Of a DNA stretch of 64,000 nucleotides, positions 54,228 to 62,869 are shown piece by piece (position 1 is the first letter of the stretch; each line of letters opens with the position of its first letter). The notes beneath the pieces are model-generated. The model was not told the origin of the DNA. It saw only the letters and a list, made by a program, of their open reading frames with translations, and did no database searches. Location: positions 1-64,000 of the forward strand of contig NZ_VSZO01000006.1 in assembly GCF_008312935.1 (NCBI RefSeq). The letters are read 5' to 3'. The DNA comes from Roseiconus lacunae (GTDB lineage: Bacteria > Planctomycetota > Planctomycetia > Pirellulales > Pirellulaceae). Position numbers and translations under genes: made by a program.

Positions 54228-55172
54228 ATGACGAGTGCGTCGCTAACGACCGACGAGAATAAGGTTGAGATTTCATGCCAGAGTTGCGGATCACAATTGA
54301 TCCTCGATGCGCATCAATTGTCGACCGTTTGCCCATATTGTGGTTCACCTTCGGTTATTAGCCGCCCACCACGTCAAGACATTCCCACGCCTGCGTTCGT
54401 CATTGGCTTTCAAATTGAGAAACAACGTGCCGCCGATCTTGCTCGCCAGTGGCTACGCCGAGGAAAATTATTTGCGCCGAAAGATTTCAAATCGGCGATC
54501 CCCAATTTGATTCAAGGAATCTATTTGCCCGTCTATTTGTACGGATCCACGGCCCAGACGCTCTATACCGCGAGTATCGGCGAAAACTACACCGAGACAG
54601 AAACTTACACAACGCGCGACGCAAACGGAAAAACGGTGACGCGAACACGGACGGTCGTCAAAACGGAGTATCGACATCTCGACGGCAAGCACGCTTGCTA
54701 TGTGATGGATGTCATCGTGTCGGCTTCCAAGGGAGTCAGTAACTCGCAATTCCAAGCGATCGAACCGTATGATCTGCGGGCCATACGAAGATACGAACCC
54801 GCGATGATTGCAGGTTGGGCCGCCGAGGAACCTTCTCGAAGTCAGGCGAATTGCTTTGACCTCGCTCGCGAAGAAACACGGGCATCGATCCAGCGGCAAC
54901 TCAATCAATTCATGCCGGGAGATTCGTTTCGTGGGCTCGATTTTCGAATCAACTTTACACGAGAGTTCATTGACCTGGCGCTGCTTCCCGTCTGGTGTTT
55001 CGCGGTTCGATATAGCGAAGACAAACCGCCGGTGCAAATCCTGGTCAATGGCCAGACCGGGCAAGTCGCCGGTAACGCTCCCGTATCGCTTGGCAAAGTT
55101 TCGATGGTCGTTTTGGCTGTCGTGGTCGGGATCGCTTTGCTGATTGGTTTGATGATATTGGCACAAGGGTAG
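54228..55172 (+). CDS. Zinc-ribbon membrane protein (first of a tandem pair)
   Basis: A 314-residue protein. The N-terminus has a zinc ribbon (CQSCG then CPYCG, about 17-40). A central alpha/beta region contains FQIEKQRAADLARQWL and a strand-rich IYLPVYLYGSTAQTLYTASIGENY segment, followed by an NGQTGQVAGNAPVS motif near 283 and one C-terminal transmembrane helix (about 292-312). The ribbon should face the cytoplasm. I recognise the layout as a TFIIB-type zinc-ribbon membrane protein of unknown function. It shares the VNGQ...GNAPxS motif with the next gene, which begins three bases after its stop. Confidence 0.75.
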   Translation: MTSASLTTDENKVEISCQSCGSQLILDAHQLSTVCPYCGSPSVISRPPRQDIPTPAFVIGFQIEKQRAADLARQWLRRGKLFAPKDFKSAIPNLIQGIYLPVYLYGSTAQTLYTASIGENYTETETYTTRDANGKTVTRTRTVVKTEYRHLDGKHACYVMDVIVSASKGVSNSQFQAIEPYDLRAIRRYEPAMIAGWAAEEPSRSQANCFDLAREETRASIQRQLNQFMPGDSFRGLDFRINFTREFIDLALLPVWCFAVRYSEDKPPVQILVNGQTGQVAGNAPVSLGKVSMVVLAVVVGIALLIGLMILAQG

Positions 55173-55175
55173 CGC

Positions 55176-56135
55176 ATGAACGCAGAAACAGTAAACTGCC
55201 AACAGTGCGAAAGTCCCCTCGAGAAAGGGGATCTCCGTTGCTCCGTTTGTGGCTTTGCGGCGCCGATGGCTGGCCATTCGTCAGTCCTGAAGGCGGTTCA
55301 GATACTGCGGTGTACCGGATGTGGCGCGGCACTGGCCTACGACGCCAAAAAACAAGCCCCCGCTTGTTCGTTTTGCAACAGCGTTGTCAAAGTGGAAACG
55401 ATCACCGATCCGGTGGAACAGACGGAGGGCTATCTGCCGTTTACCGTCACTCAAGAAGAGGCCCGTGAAGCACTTCGTCGATGGTTGCATACGCTCGGAT
55501 GGTTTCGACCGTCAGACCTCACCTCGGCCGCCCGCATCCGTGAGCTTAAACCGCTTTGGTGGGTCGCTTGGGTCTTCGACGCGGATGCACTGGTCAGTTG
55601 GGCGGCGGACTCCAACGCAGACAGCCGACGTTCTGACTGGGCCCCGCATTCTGGTCAGTGTAACGTCAACTTTCGCCAGATCCTGTCCTCGGCATCACGG
55701 GGGCTTTCGGCTGGCGAAGCCCAGCAAGTTGCCGTGGGCGTCGATCTGGCTCATGTACACCCCGATCCGATTGGTGCAGACGATGCGATTGTCGAACAAT
55801 TTGATGCGCAGCGATCACAAGCGAGGCAACAAATTTCCAATGCCGTTTACGAACAAGCCAAACAGCACGTGTCGGTGAATGAAGTTCCAGGAACCAAGGT
55901 GCGGAACCTGAATGTATCGCTGGTTGTCACGGGGCTCTCGTCAAGACGACTTTCGCTGCCAGCCTACGTGATGGCTTACGAATACAAACAGCAGCTTTAC
56001 CGCGTTGTAATTAATGGGCAAGACGTCCGCGCACTCGTTGGCAATGCACCTTACTCGATGTTCAAAATCATCGCGTCAGTGCTGTTGGTCGGTGTCGTTG
56101 CTTTGATCGTACTTGCGGCCCTCGCGGCAAGTTGA
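55176..56135 (+). CDS. Zinc-ribbon membrane protein (second of a tandem pair)
   Basis: A 319-residue paralogue of the preceding protein. Two zinc ribbons are present: CQQC...CSVC (about 8-25) and CTGC...CSFC (about 49-68). The central region (LPFTVTQEEAREALRRWL, LKPLWWVAWVFDADALVSW) and the VINGQDVRALVGNAPYS motif near 283 match the first copy's order, and a C-terminal helix (about 295-317) anchors it. It starts three bases after the upstream stop, so the pair is co-translated. The first ribbon has no counterpart in the upstream copy. Function unknown. Confidence 0.75.
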   Translation: MNAETVNCQQCESPLEKGDLRCSVCGFAAPMAGHSSVLKAVQILRCTGCGAALAYDAKKQAPACSFCNSVVKVETITDPVEQTEGYLPFTVTQEEAREALRRWLHTLGWFRPSDLTSAARIRELKPLWWVAWVFDADALVSWAADSNADSRRSDWAPHSGQCNVNFRQILSSASRGLSAGEAQQVAVGVDLAHVHPDPIGADDAIVEQFDAQRSQARQQISNAVYEQAKQHVSVNEVPGTKVRNLNVSLVVTGLSSRRLSLPAYVMAYEYKQQLYRVVINGQDVRALVGNAPYSMFKIIASVLLVGVVALIVLAALAAS

Positions 56136-56149
56136 TGTTTCATGAACAC

Positions 56150-57178
56150 TTATCGACGGATACGCCCGGCAGAGCTTCCTGCCATAGCCTCTAAGATTTC
56201 CGAACGCTCGATCAAACTAAAGTCACCGGGAATCGTGTGCGCCAATTGACACGCGGCCACGGCAAATTCGATGGTATCGATCGCCGAAGAAAAACGATCG
56301 GATGCGAGCGAATCAATCAAAGCGGCCGCGAACGCGTCACCAGTTCCAATCCGATCGACGACGCTGGTGATGTTTGCAGTTCCGGACACTGCGGGATCTT
56401 GGTCGCGCGAATGCAGTTCCGCAGAAAAACGTTGCTCCCCGCCACTGCCGCTTCTTCGCGTCAACACGACATGCTGGACGTTTTCATATGCGTTTAAGAT
56501 CTGCGTTGGCAACGCCGTTTTCTCATCCTGAGGAAACCCAAGTCGATTAACGAAATCGTCGACACCGCCGATCAGCACGTCAACTTCGCAGGCGAGCTTG
56601 GACATCCACCGAAACGCAAGTTCGGCCGGGGAGCATGACGGATCCCAACGCCAAAGCTTCGAGCGAAAATTCATGTCCATCGCGATCCGAATTCCGGAGC
56701 GTTTTGCCCGACCGATCGCTTCGCATGTCATTTCCGCCGCAAGTTTCGAAATCGCGGGGGTAATTCCCGTGATCACCAACCAATCCGCATTTGCGAATAT
56801 AGCCTCCCAGTCGTAGCGGTCAGCAGAAGTCGTCGCGAACGCAGACCGATCACGATCGTAAATCACTTGCCCGGCACGAGCGCCAACAGCTTGTTCGACG
56901 AAATACAATCCGAGTCGAGAATCGTCGACGAAAACGGTCTGGCGGCTGTCAACATTCATCGCACGCAGTTCCGTCACACAAGCGTGCCCGATCGGATTAT
57001 TGGGGAGCGCGGTAACAAACGCAGCCGAGTTTCCAAGCCGTGCAAGAAGTGCGGCAATCGATGCTTCCGCGCCCCCGAAGGTTACCGCCATGGTTCCTGG
57101 AACGGCCTGTTCAAAACGTGCGAAACCTTGGGTACAGAAACGCCCCATGATTTCACCGATGGTGACAAAACTCTTCAC
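56150..57178 (-). CDS. kdgK: 2-keto-3-deoxygluconate kinase (PfkB family)
   Basis: A 342-residue PfkB/ribokinase-type sugar kinase. The N-terminal GEIMGRF and FGGAEASIAALLARLG segment are typical of KDG kinases, and the catalytic anion hole and base lie in DRIGTGDAFAAALI near 280. It phosphorylates 2-keto-3-deoxygluconate to KDPG. The gene for KDPG aldolase lies directly upstream on the same strand (about 90 bases), so the pair gives a complete KDG to pyruvate plus glyceraldehyde-3-phosphate route, as in pectin, alginate or ulvan breakdown. The specific substrate is assigned mainly by this neighbour. Confidence 0.88.
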   Translation of the reverse strand: MKSFVTIGEIMGRFCTQGFARFEQAVPGTMAVTFGGAEASIAALLARLGNSAAFVTALPNNPIGHACVTELRAMNVDSRQTVFVDDSRLGLYFVEQAVGARAGQVIYDRDRSAFATTSADRYDWEAIFANADWLVITGITPAISKLAAEMTCEAIGRAKRSGIRIAMDMNFRSKLWRWDPSCSPAELAFRWMSKLACEVDVLIGGVDDFVNRLGFPQDEKTALPTQILNAYENVQHVVLTRRSGSGGEQRFSAELHSRDQDPAVSGTANITSVVDRIGTGDAFAAALIDSLASDRFSSAIDTIEFAVAACQLAHTIPGDFSLIERSEILEAMAGSSAGRIRR

Positions 57179-57265
57179 TTGGTTGGGCCTTCCTGGGCGG
57201 AAAGGGAGGATCGTCGATTGAACGCATCAAAGTTTCGGCTTCTTCTAAACCAATCCCCGACAACG

Positions 57266-57952
57266 TCAGCTCGACGGGTTGCGGGCGGCTTCGACTAGGC
57301 GTGCCATCGTCTTGGCTCGCTTACCGATCTCCACCCAACGATGTTGCTGGATCCATTGACGTGGTGCGATCCATGAGCCTCCGATACTGTGCACGCTGCT
57401 CGAACGAGCATAGTCGCTTACGTTATCAGAATTTATTCCACCAAGCGGAATGAATTGCAGATCGAGGTGTGCGTATGGCCCGGCGATCGCATGAAGATAG
57501 CTGATTCCCCCAGACGGTTCGGCGGGGAAAAATTTCAACAATTGGCAATTTAGCGAAACGGCAATTTCAATTTCCGAGGGTGTACACACCCCAGGGGCAA
57601 AGGGCAGTTGGAACTGCGATGCGGCTCGAAGCGTTTCTGGATTCAATCCCGGTGCGACGGCGAATTGAGCACCGGCACTTTTCGCTTCCCGAACCTGATC
57701 GATCGTGAGCACTGTCCCCGCACCAATGACAAGCTCGGCAAACTCGTCCGCAAGACGTTCGATCGCCCCAAGGGCCTGCGGTGTCCGCAGCGTCAGTTCG
57801 ATGGCGTCGATTCCATTGGCGAGCAGCGTTTCCGCCAACGGAATCGCATCATCCGCAGAATCAACGACCAACACAGCGATCACGCCGGCTCGGCGAATTC
57901 GCGCGGAAAGGTCGGAGGGAAATCGATGGCAATGTCGATTTTCGATTTGCAT
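57266..57952 (-). CDS. eda: KDPG/KHG aldolase
   Basis: About 228 residues from ATG 57952, which clears the end of the upstream gene at 57,957; an in-frame start at 58,030 would overlap it. The class I aldolase barrel shows GIDAIELTLRTPQAL with the catalytic Glu, AGTVLTIDQV, FAVAPGLNPE, PGVCTPSEIEIA, and the Schiff-base Lys in LLKFFPAEPSGG near 140. It cleaves 2-keto-3-deoxy-6-phosphogluconate to pyruvate and glyceraldehyde 3-phosphate. It is followed by the KDG kinase and closely preceded by the YhaN-like ATPase gene. Confidence 0.92.
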   Translation of the reverse strand: MQIENRHCHRFPSDLSARIRRAGVIAVLVVDSADDAIPLAETLLANGIDAIELTLRTPQALGAIERLADEFAELVIGAGTVLTIDQVREAKSAGAQFAVAPGLNPETLRAASQFQLPFAPGVCTPSEIEIAVSLNCQLLKFFPAEPSGGISYLHAIAGPYAHLDLQFIPLGGINSDNVSDYARSSSVHSIGGSWIAPRQWIQQHRWVEIGKRAKTMARLVEAARNPSS

Positions 57953-57956
57953 GGCA

Positions 57957-60900
57957 TTAGGACGGCAGTCGGTGGACGTGGTACTGATCGGGGGCGAGCG
58001 TACTAGCGGCGAGATCCAAAACGTGTTCATGGTGAGTGAACATCAGCACCTGCGTCTTTTCCGAGAGCGTTGAAAACAACCGTAGGCCGGCCGCGGCTCG
58101 TGCATCGTCAAGTTGAATTAAACAATCATCCACGATCACCGGAAACGTCCTGCCCGATGAGAGCTGATGCTCGATCGACGCAAGACGCATCGCCAGAAAG
58201 ACCGAATCTCTCGTCCCGTCACTCATCATTTCGACGGGGACGGTCTTTTCTATCCCATCGGTGTCATGTTCAACACCGACCAGTGACCAACGATCCTTGT
58301 CGTCATATTCTGGACGCAATCCGGTGTAACGTTCCAACGTCAAGTCGGAAAAGGCACGACACGCGATGTTTAGGACCGGACTTTCGTTAGCACGTCGGTA
58401 ATGGTCAATCGCCTGGCGCATGACTAAAGAGGCGATTCGCAGTCTCGCCCATTGCTCGGCATGCCGACTGATTCTTCCGAGAACCATCTGAAGTTCTTGA
58501 TTCAAGCTAGCCGCGCGATCACTTCCATCGATCCGCTCACGATCTCGCTTGAGCCCACCGATGTGCTGTTCTATCTCCGTTCGCTGTTTCGATAGCTCGT
58601 CAAGTCGGCGAGACAAACGGTCGACGTTTTCTTCCAGTTCTGATGGATTCTGTGACTCAACTTCGGCTACGAAATCATCGAGATTTGTTTGACCGGCCAA
58701 CATCACCAGTTGCTTTTGAATGCTTTCGAATTCGGTTTGAACACATCGCTTTTCTTGAGCAAGCTTTTCGACTTCAGGAAGATCCTCGACGGATGTGACG
58801 CCGGCCTCGTGGCAGAGTTCCGCGATCGCCGATTCGTCTTGGCGAAGCCCTTCGGTCACATGATCAAGCTTGGCTCGAATCTCGTCACCAACTTTCGTCA
58901 AACGTTGCCGTTCTCGATCGGATTCTTTGGCAGCCTGCAAACGTTGGTAGAGCGTTTGAGCCAAGTCCGATTCGTTCTGCGTTCCCGTGGTAGGTTGACC
59001 AACAATGGCTGCGATGGATTTGACGTGTTGGTGGAACGCGTCGTGATCACGTTGGATCGCCGCGATTCGGTTAACGGTAGCATCATGATCACGTTTCGCT
59101 TGGAACAGCTCCTGTATTCGTTTAATCCTAGCATTGACGACCGCTGGGGTGGCCAAAGAATCAGAGATGACGTTGGATGTCGCCGCACGCCATTGTTCCT
59201 CCCATTGCTGGCGGCGTTTGCGGCAAGATTCTAACTTTGCCTCTGCTCTAGGAACTTCGGCGGCGAGTTCGTCACGTTTGGATTGAATTCGATTGCGGCG
59301 TTCGGCGGTCGCCCAAAGCTCTTGACGCAACCCGTTGGCGGTGTCATGAAGCGTTTCGAGATCCAAATCGCCAGGTATTGGAGTTGCGGCGTCCAAGTTT
59401 CCGGCCATAACAGGCCGCATGGACCATGCCAACGTGACAGCGTTACCGAGTCGTGCTTTGACGCGTTTTAGTTTTTCCTCCGATTGCGACAACTGGGATT
59501 GGCATTGACTTAAACTCTCCGCTTTTTCGACCAAGCTATCGAGCCTTCCCAGCCATTGCCTCATTTCCTTCAGCGTTCCCGGTGCGACACCCTTGTCCTG
59601 CCAAAGTGATTCCCAGCGCGTCGTTAATGCGGAAGTCGCTGCGGTTGCCGTTTCTATCTCTCGCTCACAAAGCGCAATCTCCTCGTCGATCGCCGCAATC
59701 TCTATGCGTAGTGTTTCCGCTTGCAGCACCTTTTGTTGTTGTGACCGCAACGTGTCGACGACCTGGTCGGCCAACCGAATTTCGCGGCGGGTCTGCTGAG
59801 ACATTTCGATCCGCGCTTCATCGGTGCTCGCCATACTCAAGCGGTCGACCGCTTGATCACGACGCTCACGCTGATCCGACAATTCTTGTTCGGTGGGTAA
59901 AACCTGCTTGGTCTGTAGACTCGCGAGTTGTTGTCGAAGTGATTGCTGTCGCTGTGACTTCGACGTCCGTTGATCATTCAAATGATCTAGTTCGCGTCGG
60001 GCTTCCGCAAAGGATTCTTCGAATTGATCGAGTTGTGCCGTGGTCGGCGGAACAAACGCGGTGGCTTCTTTGATTGATCGATCGCTAAAGCCCAACGCTT
60101 GCAACAACTGTTGGCACTCTCGCTCGGCATCAGAGAACGTCGACTGTTGTTGGTCCAGTTGGCTCAATAGATCACGTGGCTGGCCGATTTCAGTAAGCAC
60201 CGCTTCTAATGCGTGAGGATCGCCAGACGTGGGACTGTTTTCAAGATCTTCATCGATCTCCCCTAGTTCACGCCGAATCGTGCGAAGGCGGTCACTGGCA
60301 TCTTGTTCCTGTTGCCGGACGACTTCGTAATCACCGGCCAGCTCACCGATCCGAGCATGAACCGAATCGGAAAGTTGATGACGTTCAACGGCTTCTTCGA
60401 TTACCTCGACGGATGCTCCCTCCGGCAAATCCACGTCTAACTCTGAAAGAACGCGGCAGACCACCCCGCGTTGATCGTCAAGTAATCGCTGCAAGCCGAC
60501 ACGCTCGGTATCGGCCACTTCGCGAGTGGCAATCGACTGAAACAACGAAACAACTTGGTCCGCATTTTCAAGAATTGCCGCGTCCGTTTTTAGTTTTTGC
60601 AGTCGGCCAAGATGACTCTCAAGCTCGGCACGCAGTTCTTCGACACGCGTTTGTTTCGCGGCGCGGTTTGCGTTGGCCTCCCGGCGCCGGGCTGCGAAAT
60701 CGTCGTCGAGTGATGGGACTTGGTGCAACTGCTCAAGACGCTGCTGGGCGTGTCGCCACAACGGCACATACTTGAGCGCCTCTCGAAAAGACTGATTTCG
60801 ACTCAGCTGCTGTCGTGATTCAGATTGCTCGCCGTTAAGTTGCTCCGCTTTGGCTTCACTTTGTTCGATACGGTCGCATACCGACCGATATTCGGCGGGC

Positions 60901-61508
60901 GGCGTTTGAAGGTCACGGATCTCGCTGCGTTTTTGCTCCAACTCGGAAAGTGCAGCGTTGATGGCCGCCTTCCGGGCACGAGCGGCGTAGAGATCGCGTT
61001 CCTCTGTTTCAAGTTGTGACAAAATCGAACGCAACTTTCCCACGCCGGCTCCGGCAGCAAACAAGATTTCTCCCAATTCGCCGCGGGACTCCAAAATCGC
61101 TTTTCCGCCTTCGACTAAATGTTCGTGAGAAAGTGCGAAGCGATGATGAAAGGTCTGCTCATCTATGCCACCGAGCGCTCGCGTTAATTCCTCCGGTGCC
61201 AGGGGGGTCGTGCCATCGGCTTTTAACTCGGTGTTCTTGCGTCCCTTGCGACGGATAAATTGCAATCGCTCATCGTCACCGACCCTCAGCGTTGCGCCGA
61301 CACGAAGTTTTGCGTTGGGGTGCAAATAGTTGTCCGTCGTTTGATTCGGGATTCCGAACAGCAACGCGGTGATCGCTCGTAAGCAAGTTGACTTGCCGGA
61401 TTCATTTGGACCATAGATCAAATGAAACTTTCGCGGCTCCGCAGCAAGCTCAAGAGCATGGTTGGTAAATCCGCCGAACGCCAATAGATCAAGTCGTTCA
61501 ATTAACAT
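57957..61508 (-). CDS. YhaN/SbcC-like AAA ATPase
   Basis: A 1183-residue SMC/Rad50-type ATPase. Walker A is in YGPNESGKSTCLRAI near 32, two long coiled coils fill residues about 170-530 and 590-1070, and the C-terminal head holds the signature-like SDGTRDSVFLAMRL near 1103 and Walker B FPVIVDDCLIQLDD near 1126. A zinc hook motif is not evident, in contrast to Rad50/SbcC. The start lies 15 bases after the stop of the nuclease-like gene, so the two form the YhaO/YhaN-type pair expected for DNA end processing. The name is by similarity of architecture. Confidence 0.88.
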   Translation of the reverse strand: MLIERLDLLAFGGFTNHALELAAEPRKFHLIYGPNESGKSTCLRAITALLFGIPNQTTDNYLHPNAKLRVGATLRVGDDERLQFIRRKGRKNTELKADGTTPLAPEELTRALGGIDEQTFHHRFALSHEHLVEGGKAILESRGELGEILFAAGAGVGKLRSILSQLETEERDLYAARARKAAINAALSELEQKRSEIRDLQTPPAEYRSVCDRIEQSEAKAEQLNGEQSESRQQLSRNQSFREALKYVPLWRHAQQRLEQLHQVPSLDDDFAARRREANANRAAKQTRVEELRAELESHLGRLQKLKTDAAILENADQVVSLFQSIATREVADTERVGLQRLLDDQRGVVCRVLSELDVDLPEGASVEVIEEAVERHQLSDSVHARIGELAGDYEVVRQQEQDASDRLRTIRRELGEIDEDLENSPTSGDPHALEAVLTEIGQPRDLLSQLDQQQSTFSDAERECQQLLQALGFSDRSIKEATAFVPPTTAQLDQFEESFAEARRELDHLNDQRTSKSQRQQSLRQQLASLQTKQVLPTEQELSDQRERRDQAVDRLSMASTDEARIEMSQQTRREIRLADQVVDTLRSQQQKVLQAETLRIEIAAIDEEIALCEREIETATAATSALTTRWESLWQDKGVAPGTLKEMRQWLGRLDSLVEKAESLSQCQSQLSQSEEKLKRVKARLGNAVTLAWSMRPVMAGNLDAATPIPGDLDLETLHDTANGLRQELWATAERRNRIQSKRDELAAEVPRAEAKLESCRKRRQQWEEQWRAATSNVISDSLATPAVVNARIKRIQELFQAKRDHDATVNRIAAIQRDHDAFHQHVKSIAAIVGQPTTGTQNESDLAQTLYQRLQAAKESDRERQRLTKVGDEIRAKLDHVTEGLRQDESAIAELCHEAGVTSVEDLPEVEKLAQEKRCVQTEFESIQKQLVMLAGQTNLDDFVAEVESQNPSELEENVDRLSRRLDELSKQRTEIEQHIGGLKRDRERIDGSDRAASLNQELQMVLGRISRHAEQWARLRIASLVMRQAIDHYRRANESPVLNIACRAFSDLTLERYTGLRPEYDDKDRWSLVGVEHDTDGIEKTVPVEMMSDGTRDSVFLAMRLASIEHQLSSGRTFPVIVDDCLIQLDDARAAAGLRLFSTLSEKTQVLMFTHHEHVLDLAASTLAPDQYHVHRLPS

Positions 61509-61523
61509 CGTCTTGGTCCTCCG

Positions 61524-62807
61524 TTACTGGGCGTTTTGAATACGAGCGTGAACTTCGGCGGCCGCCCCTTCGATCAAGCTTTCGATCCATTGCGGATCTT
61601 CGGTCGGAAGCGCAGCGGTCATCGATTGCCCTCGGAGTTCCGGAGGCAACTTCCGTAGCAACGCATCGAGTTCCTTTGCGATCAGTTTCGACTGCTGAGG
61701 TGACTGACGCAGTTCTTGCAAGACTTCGTGAACACTTTCCATCGGACCATCAAGGTCTTGTGGCCTTCCCGATTGTGGCAATTGAGTCCGAACACGGAGG
61801 TCTTCGAGCCAGAGTTGATCTCGTGCCGCCATGACGCCGACCGCTTGCAGTTCACCACGCAGGGCATCTTGTTGGCGGATCAACTCGGACGAAAGCTTCG
61901 TTTGCCCGACAAGGCGAACGCGAGTGATCAATAGGCGGTCTTCGGCTTCGGCGATGGCTGACCGAATTTCGTCCTCGAACCGATCAAACAAGGCCTCACG
62001 ATGATCGAGATCGGTGCAGTCGATCACACATTCGTGCCAACGCAACACGTCGCAACAGTGAAAGCTATGATCGCAGCGTTGGCGGTCATCGATCTCGATT
62101 ACAACAAACCCTTTTGGCCCCGTTTCGTTGATGTGTCGTCCCTGGAGGTTGCCGGGAAAGACGATCGGTGCCCCTCCATCGAGCGCATGATCGGCGCGGG
62201 TATGAATGTGCCCGAGCGCCCAATACTGATATCCTTTGTCGGACAATTGCTGCGGGGTGCAGGGGGCATAGGTTGCATGCATCGAATTACCTTCCAGCCC
62301 GGTGTGCAGCATACCAAGATTGAACATCCCGCTGATCGGATCCGGGTAGGCGGCCGCCATATTCCCGGTCTCGGCACGTTTGGCAAATGACTGACCGTGA
62401 ACGGCGATTCCTAAATCGTCCAGCACACGCGTTTCGGCGTGCTGTTCGGACAGGAAGATCGGACCGACATCGCCCTGCGACGGCAGGGGCAACGATGACG
62501 TCATTTGGTTCGCCGCGTCATGGTTGCCGCGAATGACGAGTAACGGAATCCCAGCCTCGGAAAGCCGGGTCGCCTGGGCGACGAAGGCCAAACCGGTGTT
62601 TTGATCCGTCCATTCGCCGTCATACAAATCGCCGGCAATCACAACCAAGTCGATATCATTTTCGATCGCATAAGTCGTCATCGCCTCCAGCGCCCGACGA
62701 CTGGCACCGCGGATCTGTTCAACGGGCGCATTTTCATAACGATCAAGTTTCTGAAGCGGACTGTCCAAATGGATGTCTGCCGCATGAAGGATCTTGCGTG
62801 TCTTCAA
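61524..62807 (-). CDS. YhaO/SbcD-like metallophosphoesterase
   Basis: A 427-residue DNA-repair-type nuclease. The metal-binding phosphoesterase motifs are all present: HAADIHLDSPL at 8, VIAGDLYDG near 58, IRGNHDAANQM near 94, HGQSF near 137 and GHIHTRAD near 200, followed by FPGNLQGRHINE. The C-terminal 200 residues are helical and probably bind the coiled-coil ATPase. It is the MRE11-like partner of the following gene, from which it is separated by 15 bases. Family assignment is firm. Confidence 0.9.
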   Translation of the reverse strand: MKTRKILHAADIHLDSPLQKLDRYENAPVEQIRGASRRALEAMTTYAIENDIDLVVIAGDLYDGEWTDQNTGLAFVAQATRLSEAGIPLLVIRGNHDAANQMTSSLPLPSQGDVGPIFLSEQHAETRVLDDLGIAVHGQSFAKRAETGNMAAAYPDPISGMFNLGMLHTGLEGNSMHATYAPCTPQQLSDKGYQYWALGHIHTRADHALDGGAPIVFPGNLQGRHINETGPKGFVVIEIDDRQRCDHSFHCCDVLRWHECVIDCTDLDHREALFDRFEDEIRSAIAEAEDRLLITRVRLVGQTKLSSELIRQQDALRGELQAVGVMAARDQLWLEDLRVRTQLPQSGRPQDLDGPMESVHEVLQELRQSPQQSKLIAKELDALLRKLPPELRGQSMTAALPTEDPQWIESLIEGAAAEVHARIQNAQ

Positions 62808-62869
62808 TTCGCTAGTTCGTCAGCTTGAGAGGTAGCGGAGTGGAAAATCGAAGTCGGGCGGCATGCGTG

